DNA of 42,132 nucleotides from Cyclobacterium roseum (GTDB taxonomy: Bacteria; Bacteroidota; Bacteroidia; Cytophagales; Cyclobacteriaceae). Each line of letters starts with the position of its first letter. Position 1 is the stretch's first letter. The notes under the pieces are model-generated. The model did no database searches, was not told where the DNA came from, and saw nothing but the letters and a program-made list of their open reading frames with translations. The DNA lies in assembly GCF_010119225.1 (NCBI RefSeq), contig NZ_WNKF01000027.1:1-42132 (forward strand). The letters run 5' to 3'. Positions 39,358-42,132 of this stretch are shown here, one piece after another. A program made the translations under genes and the position numbers.

Positions 39358-41751
39358 ATGTTAGTAATCAAAAGAGACGGCAGAAGAGAGTCCGTCAGAT
39401 TCGACAAAATCACTACCCGCATAGAAAATCTATGCTATGGCCTGGATGCCCGATACATTCAGCCCATAGAGGTCGCCAAAAAAGTGATCGACGGGCTGTA
39501 TGACGGGGTGACCACCACCGAACTGGATAACCTGGCCGCAGAGGTCTGTGCATCCCTTACCGTAAAGCACCCGGAATACGCAGTCCTGGCTGCCAGAATT
39601 GCTATTTCCAATCTGCACAAAACCACCAGTCAGTCCTTTTCCAATACCATGAAAAGGTTGTATACCTACATCAATCCCAAAACGGATGAGAATGCAGCCC
39701 TGGTTGCTCCTGATGTGTATGGTATTGTGAAAAAACATGCCGCCAAGCTGGATGAAGTCATCGATTACAATCGCGATTTTGATTATGACTTTTTCGGGTT
39801 CAAGACACTGGAAAGAAGTTACCTGATCAAACTCGACGGTAAAGTAGTGGAGCGCCCGCAGCACATGCTGATGCGCGTTTCCATTGGCATTCACAAGGAA
39901 GACATCGATGCGGCCATCGAAACCTACCACTTGCTTTCGCAGAAATGGTTTACCCATGCCACTCCTACGCTTTTCAATGCCGGTACACCAAAGCCTCAGT
40001 TGTCTTCCTGCTTTCTGTTAACCATGAAAGACGACAGCATCGATGGCATCTATGATACCCTGAAGCAGTGTGCAAAAATATCACAATCTGCCGGAGGCAT
40101 TGGCCTCTCCATTCATAATGTACGAGCCAAAGGTTCCTACATTCGCGGTACCAACGGGGTATCCAATGGAATTGTCCCCATGTTGCGGAATTTTGACATG
40201 ACCGCCCGTTATGTGGATCAGGGCGGTGGTAAGCGAAAAGGCAGCTTTGCCATTTACCTGGAACCCTGGCATGCGGATATCAAGGATTTTCTGGACCTGA
40301 AGAAAAATCACGGCAAGGAAGAACTTCGTGCACGGGATCTATTCTATGCAGTTTGGATTTCCGACCTCTTTATGAAAAGAGTCGAAGCCAACGAAAACTG
40401 GTCCTTGTTTTGTCCGCATGAGGCACCCGGTCTGGCGGATTGCCACGGAGAAGAGTTTGAAAGACTTTATGAAAAATACGAGAAAGAAGGCAGGGCACGG
40501 GAGATCATCAAAGCTCAGGAACTCTGGTTTGAAATCCTCGAATCCCAAATAGAAACCGGTACTCCCTACATCTTGTATAAGGACGCAGCCAATGGAAAAT
40601 CTAACCAGAAAAACCTGGGGACGATCAAATCTTCCAATCTGTGTACCGAAATCATGGAATACACCTCTCCGGATGAAGTAGCCGTTTGTAACCTGGCATC
40701 CATTGCCCTGCCCAAATTTGTCGCTACCGCAAAAGATGGAAAAAGGCATTTTGACCATCAAAAACTCTATGAAGTGACCAAGGTAGTGACCCGAAACCTA
40801 AACAAGGTGATCGATGTCAACTACTATCCGGTACCCGAAGCCCGAAAATCTAATTTCAGACACCGTCCGGTCGGTTTGGGGATACAGGGGCTGGCAGATG
40901 CCTTTATCCTGTTGCGCATGCCGTTCGATTCAGAAGAAGCCAAAGGCCTGAACGAAGCGATTTTCGAAACCATCTATTTTGCCGCCATGGAGACCTCTAT
41001 GGAATTGGCAAAACTCCATGGAACCTACGAAACCTATGAAGGATCTCCGGTATCTCAGGGCTTGTTTCAGTTTGACCTTTGGGGAGTGACTCCGAAATCG
41101 GGCCGCTGGAACTGGACTGAGTTAAAGCAAAAAGTAAATAAATATGGGGTTCGCAATTCGCTGTTGGTGGCTCCCATGCCTACTGCCTCCACTTCTCAGA
41201 TATTGGGTAACAACGAGTGCTTTGAACCGTACACTTCCAATATTTACACCCGCAGGACCCTTTCCGGAGAGTTTGTGGTGGTGAACAAGCACCTGATGAG
41301 GGATCTGATCCGTCTGGGCCTTTGGAACGATAATATGAAAAACAAGTTGATCGGTGCCAATGGTTCTGTGCAGAACATCCCTGAAATCCCTCAGAATCTC
41401 AAAGACCTGTACAAAACCGTATGGGAGATTTCTCAAAAGGTAATCATCGATATGGCTGCCGACCGGGGTGCTTATGTGTGTCAATCCCAGAGCATGAACC
41501 TCTTCCTGCAGGAGCCCAACTTTGGAAAATTGACTTCCATGCATTTTTACGCCTGGAAAAAAGGATTGAAAACAGGCATTTATTACTTGCGTTCCAAAGC
41601 CGCCAGCAGTGCCATCCAATTTACCGTGGATAAATCGCAACTGGACAAAAAGCACGATCCAGCAGCAGCACCTGATGACAAAAAACAGCAGCAGGATGCC
41701 ATCGCCTGCTCGCTTGACAATCCGGATGACTGTGAAATGTGCGGGAGTTAA
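39358..41751 (+). CDS. nrdA: Class Ia ribonucleoside-diphosphate reductase, large (alpha) subunit
   Basis: A 797-residue subunit. An N-terminal ATP-cone ([20 protein letters not shown], residues 3-95) allows dATP/ATP control of overall activity. The catalytic barrel has PQLSSCFLL (first redox Cys), SNLCTEI with the radical-bearing Cys and Glu, and EVAVCNLAS (second redox Cys). [24 protein letters not shown] and the radical-transfer tyrosines follow. The C-terminal tail ends C-E-M-C-G-S, the CxxC that passes electrons from thioredoxin or glutaredoxin. The palindromes upstream of nrdB probably control both genes. Confidence 0.96.
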   Translation: MLVIKRDGRRESVRFDKITTRIENLCYGLDARYIQPIEVAKKVIDGLYDGVTTTELDNLAAEVCASLTVKHPEYAVLAARIAISNLHKTTSQSFSNTMKRLYTYINPKTDENAALVAPDVYGIVKKHAAKLDEVIDYNRDFDYDFFGFKTLERSYLIKLDGKVVERPQHMLMRVSIGIHKEDIDAAIETYHLLSQKWFTHATPTLFNAGTPKPQLSSCFLLTMKDDSIDGIYDTLKQCAKISQSAGGIGLSIHNVRAKGSYIRGTNGVSNGIVPMLRNFDMTARYVDQGGGKRKGSFAIYLEPWHADIKDFLDLKKNHGKEELRARDLFYAVWISDLFMKRVEANENWSLFCPHEAPGLADCHGEEFERLYEKYEKEGRAREIIKAQELWFEILESQIETGTPYILYKDAANGKSNQKNLGTIKSSNLCTEIMEYTSPDEVAVCNLASIALPKFVATAKDGKRHFDHQKLYEVTKVVTRNLNKVIDVNYYPVPEARKSNFRHRPVGLGIQGLADAFILLRMPFDSEEAKGLNEAIFETIYFAAMETSMELAKLHGTYETYEGSPVSQGLFQFDLWGVTPKSGRWNWTELKQKVNKYGVRNSLLVAPMPTASTSQILGNNECFEPYTSNIYTRRTLSGEFVVVNKHLMRDLIRLGLWNDNMKNKLIGANGSVQNIPEIPQNLKDLYKTVWEISQKVIIDMAADRGAYVCQSQSMNLFLQEPNFGKLTSMHFYAWKKGLKTGIYYLRSKAASSAIQFTVDKSQLDKKHDPAAAPDDKKQQQDAIACSLDNPDDCEMCGS

Positions 41752-41776
41752 ACAGGATGGCTTTTTAGTAAAAAGC

Positions 41777-41811
41777 AAAAGCGGCTGTTCTCAGTGAACA
41801 GCCGCTTTTTT
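41777..41811 (+). terminator. Intrinsic terminator of nrdBA
   Basis: 14-bp perfect arms AAAAGCGGCTGTTC (41777-41790) and GAACAGCCGCTTTT (41796-41809) with a 5-nt loop, continuing into a run of T. It starts 26 bp after the nrdA stop. Confidence 0.93.
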
Positions 41812-41934
41812 TTGTCTAGTAACCTGAGGTCGATTTTAGGCGGCGCTTAGTTGATTTAATTCTTTATTACCGGGTAGCTATCTCAGCCCGTTGAAATGGC
41901 TCCAATTCAGCTTTAGGCAGGCATTTTAGCAATT

Positions 41935-41978
41935 CCCTCCGCCGCGGAGGGCAACGCCTGTCCCGACCAGAGTCGGGA
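41935..41978. repeat. Two adjacent GC-rich palindromes
   Basis: Both have perfect 7-bp arms with 3- and 4-nt loops and are 9 bp apart, giving a doublet architecture like REP/BIME elements. GC content is well above the flanks. Confidence 0.5.
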
Positions 41979-42077
41979 GGGGATTTTAACGAGAACTTTA
42001 ATTTTTAAGCCATAAAAACCTCTAAAAACTTGTACCGCAAACACTATTTTTAATTTCCCGAACGATTTTCGTCCTTT

Positions 42078-42110
42078 AAATCCCCCTTACCCCCTTGGCA
42101 AGGGGGATTT
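42078..42110. repeat. Palindromic repeat P5, copy 2
   Basis: AAATCCCCCTT (42078-42088) and AAGGGGGATTT (42100-42110), the same arms as at 4657-4691, again with an internal CCCCCTT that could pair alternatively with the right arm. Confidence 0.65.
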
Positions 42111-42132
42111 GGATACGGATGGATTAACGGTC

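Larger units (their letters stand above)
41814..42132. other. Palindrome-rich spacer at the right edge
   Basis: No gene seen. It carries CCCTCCG-CCG-CGGAGGG at 41935-41951, TCCCGAC-CAGA-GTCGGGA at 41961-41978, and P5 copy 2 at 42078-42110. Confidence 0.6.

Noticed and set aside
39358-41751. Possible intein or intron in nrdA, a common insertion target
   Set aside because: The protein is continuous at normal length (797 residues) and all catalytic motifs are in order.

Overview
The window looks like a chromosomal segment from a member of the Bacteroidota, most likely order Cytophagales (Cyclobacteriaceae-like). The evidence is a SusC/SusD pair, Bacteroidota-specific families (DUF4421-, DUF6340- and HYC_CC_PP-type proteins), TAnnTTTG-type -7 promoter boxes, a vertebrate-like class Ia ribonucleotide reductase, and AT-rich spacers full of palindromic repeats. 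The genus cannot be fixed from sequence reading alone.

Layout. Positions 1-5100 are a repeat-rich accessory zone: an IS21-like end at the left edge, a Uma2-family nuclease gene, a secreted lipoprotein, two small overlapping lipoprotein genes, a truncated lipocalin-like ORF, and a decayed second copy of the Uma2 unit. Positions 5121-7824 hold a cobalamin riboswitch followed by metE, the B12-independent methionine synthase. Positions 7988-18188 are a copper/silver efflux operon: an 18-codon upstream ORF, a HYC_CC_PP-like protein, cusA (RND pump), cusC (TolC-type channel), cusB (adaptor) and copB (P-type ATPase). Two four-helix-bundle protein genes sit inside it; one is an internally deleted 37-residue remnant overlapping the cusC start. 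Positions 18189-18828 are a gene-free repeat zone with a 36-bp duplicate of the copB 3' end and a roughly 180-bp nested foldback. Positions 18829-26838 carry DoxX, a DUF6340-like lipoprotein, a SusD/SusC nutrient-uptake pair and a DUF4421-like protein.

Positions 27517-37768 are mostly housekeeping: a family-2 glycosyltransferase, an aspartate-type aminotransferase, a MORN-like protein, YraN and LipB. A tightly packed run follows (lipB, hypothetical, 3'-5' exonuclease, RNase R, polyprenyl synthase, rhomboid protease), then convergent hpf and rplU-rpmA. Positions 38343-41751 are nrdB-nrdA, preceded by 480 bp of spacer with two nearly identical 15-bp palindromes that look like operators. The right edge is another palindrome-rich spacer.

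The most interesting feature is the copper operon. A four-helix-bundle gene is flanked by inverted arrays of one degenerate octanucleotide repeat: four units begin in the cusC stop codon, and twelve perfectly phased units have become part of the cusB reading frame. Together with the deleted four-helix-bundle remnant, this suggests that four-helix-bundle/octamer units enter and decay within operons without breaking them. Other candidates are the duplicated Uma2 unit with its own leader, the paired palindromes upstream of nrdBA, and the duplicated copB tail. No CRISPR array, rRNA, tRNA or complete insertion sequence was found.
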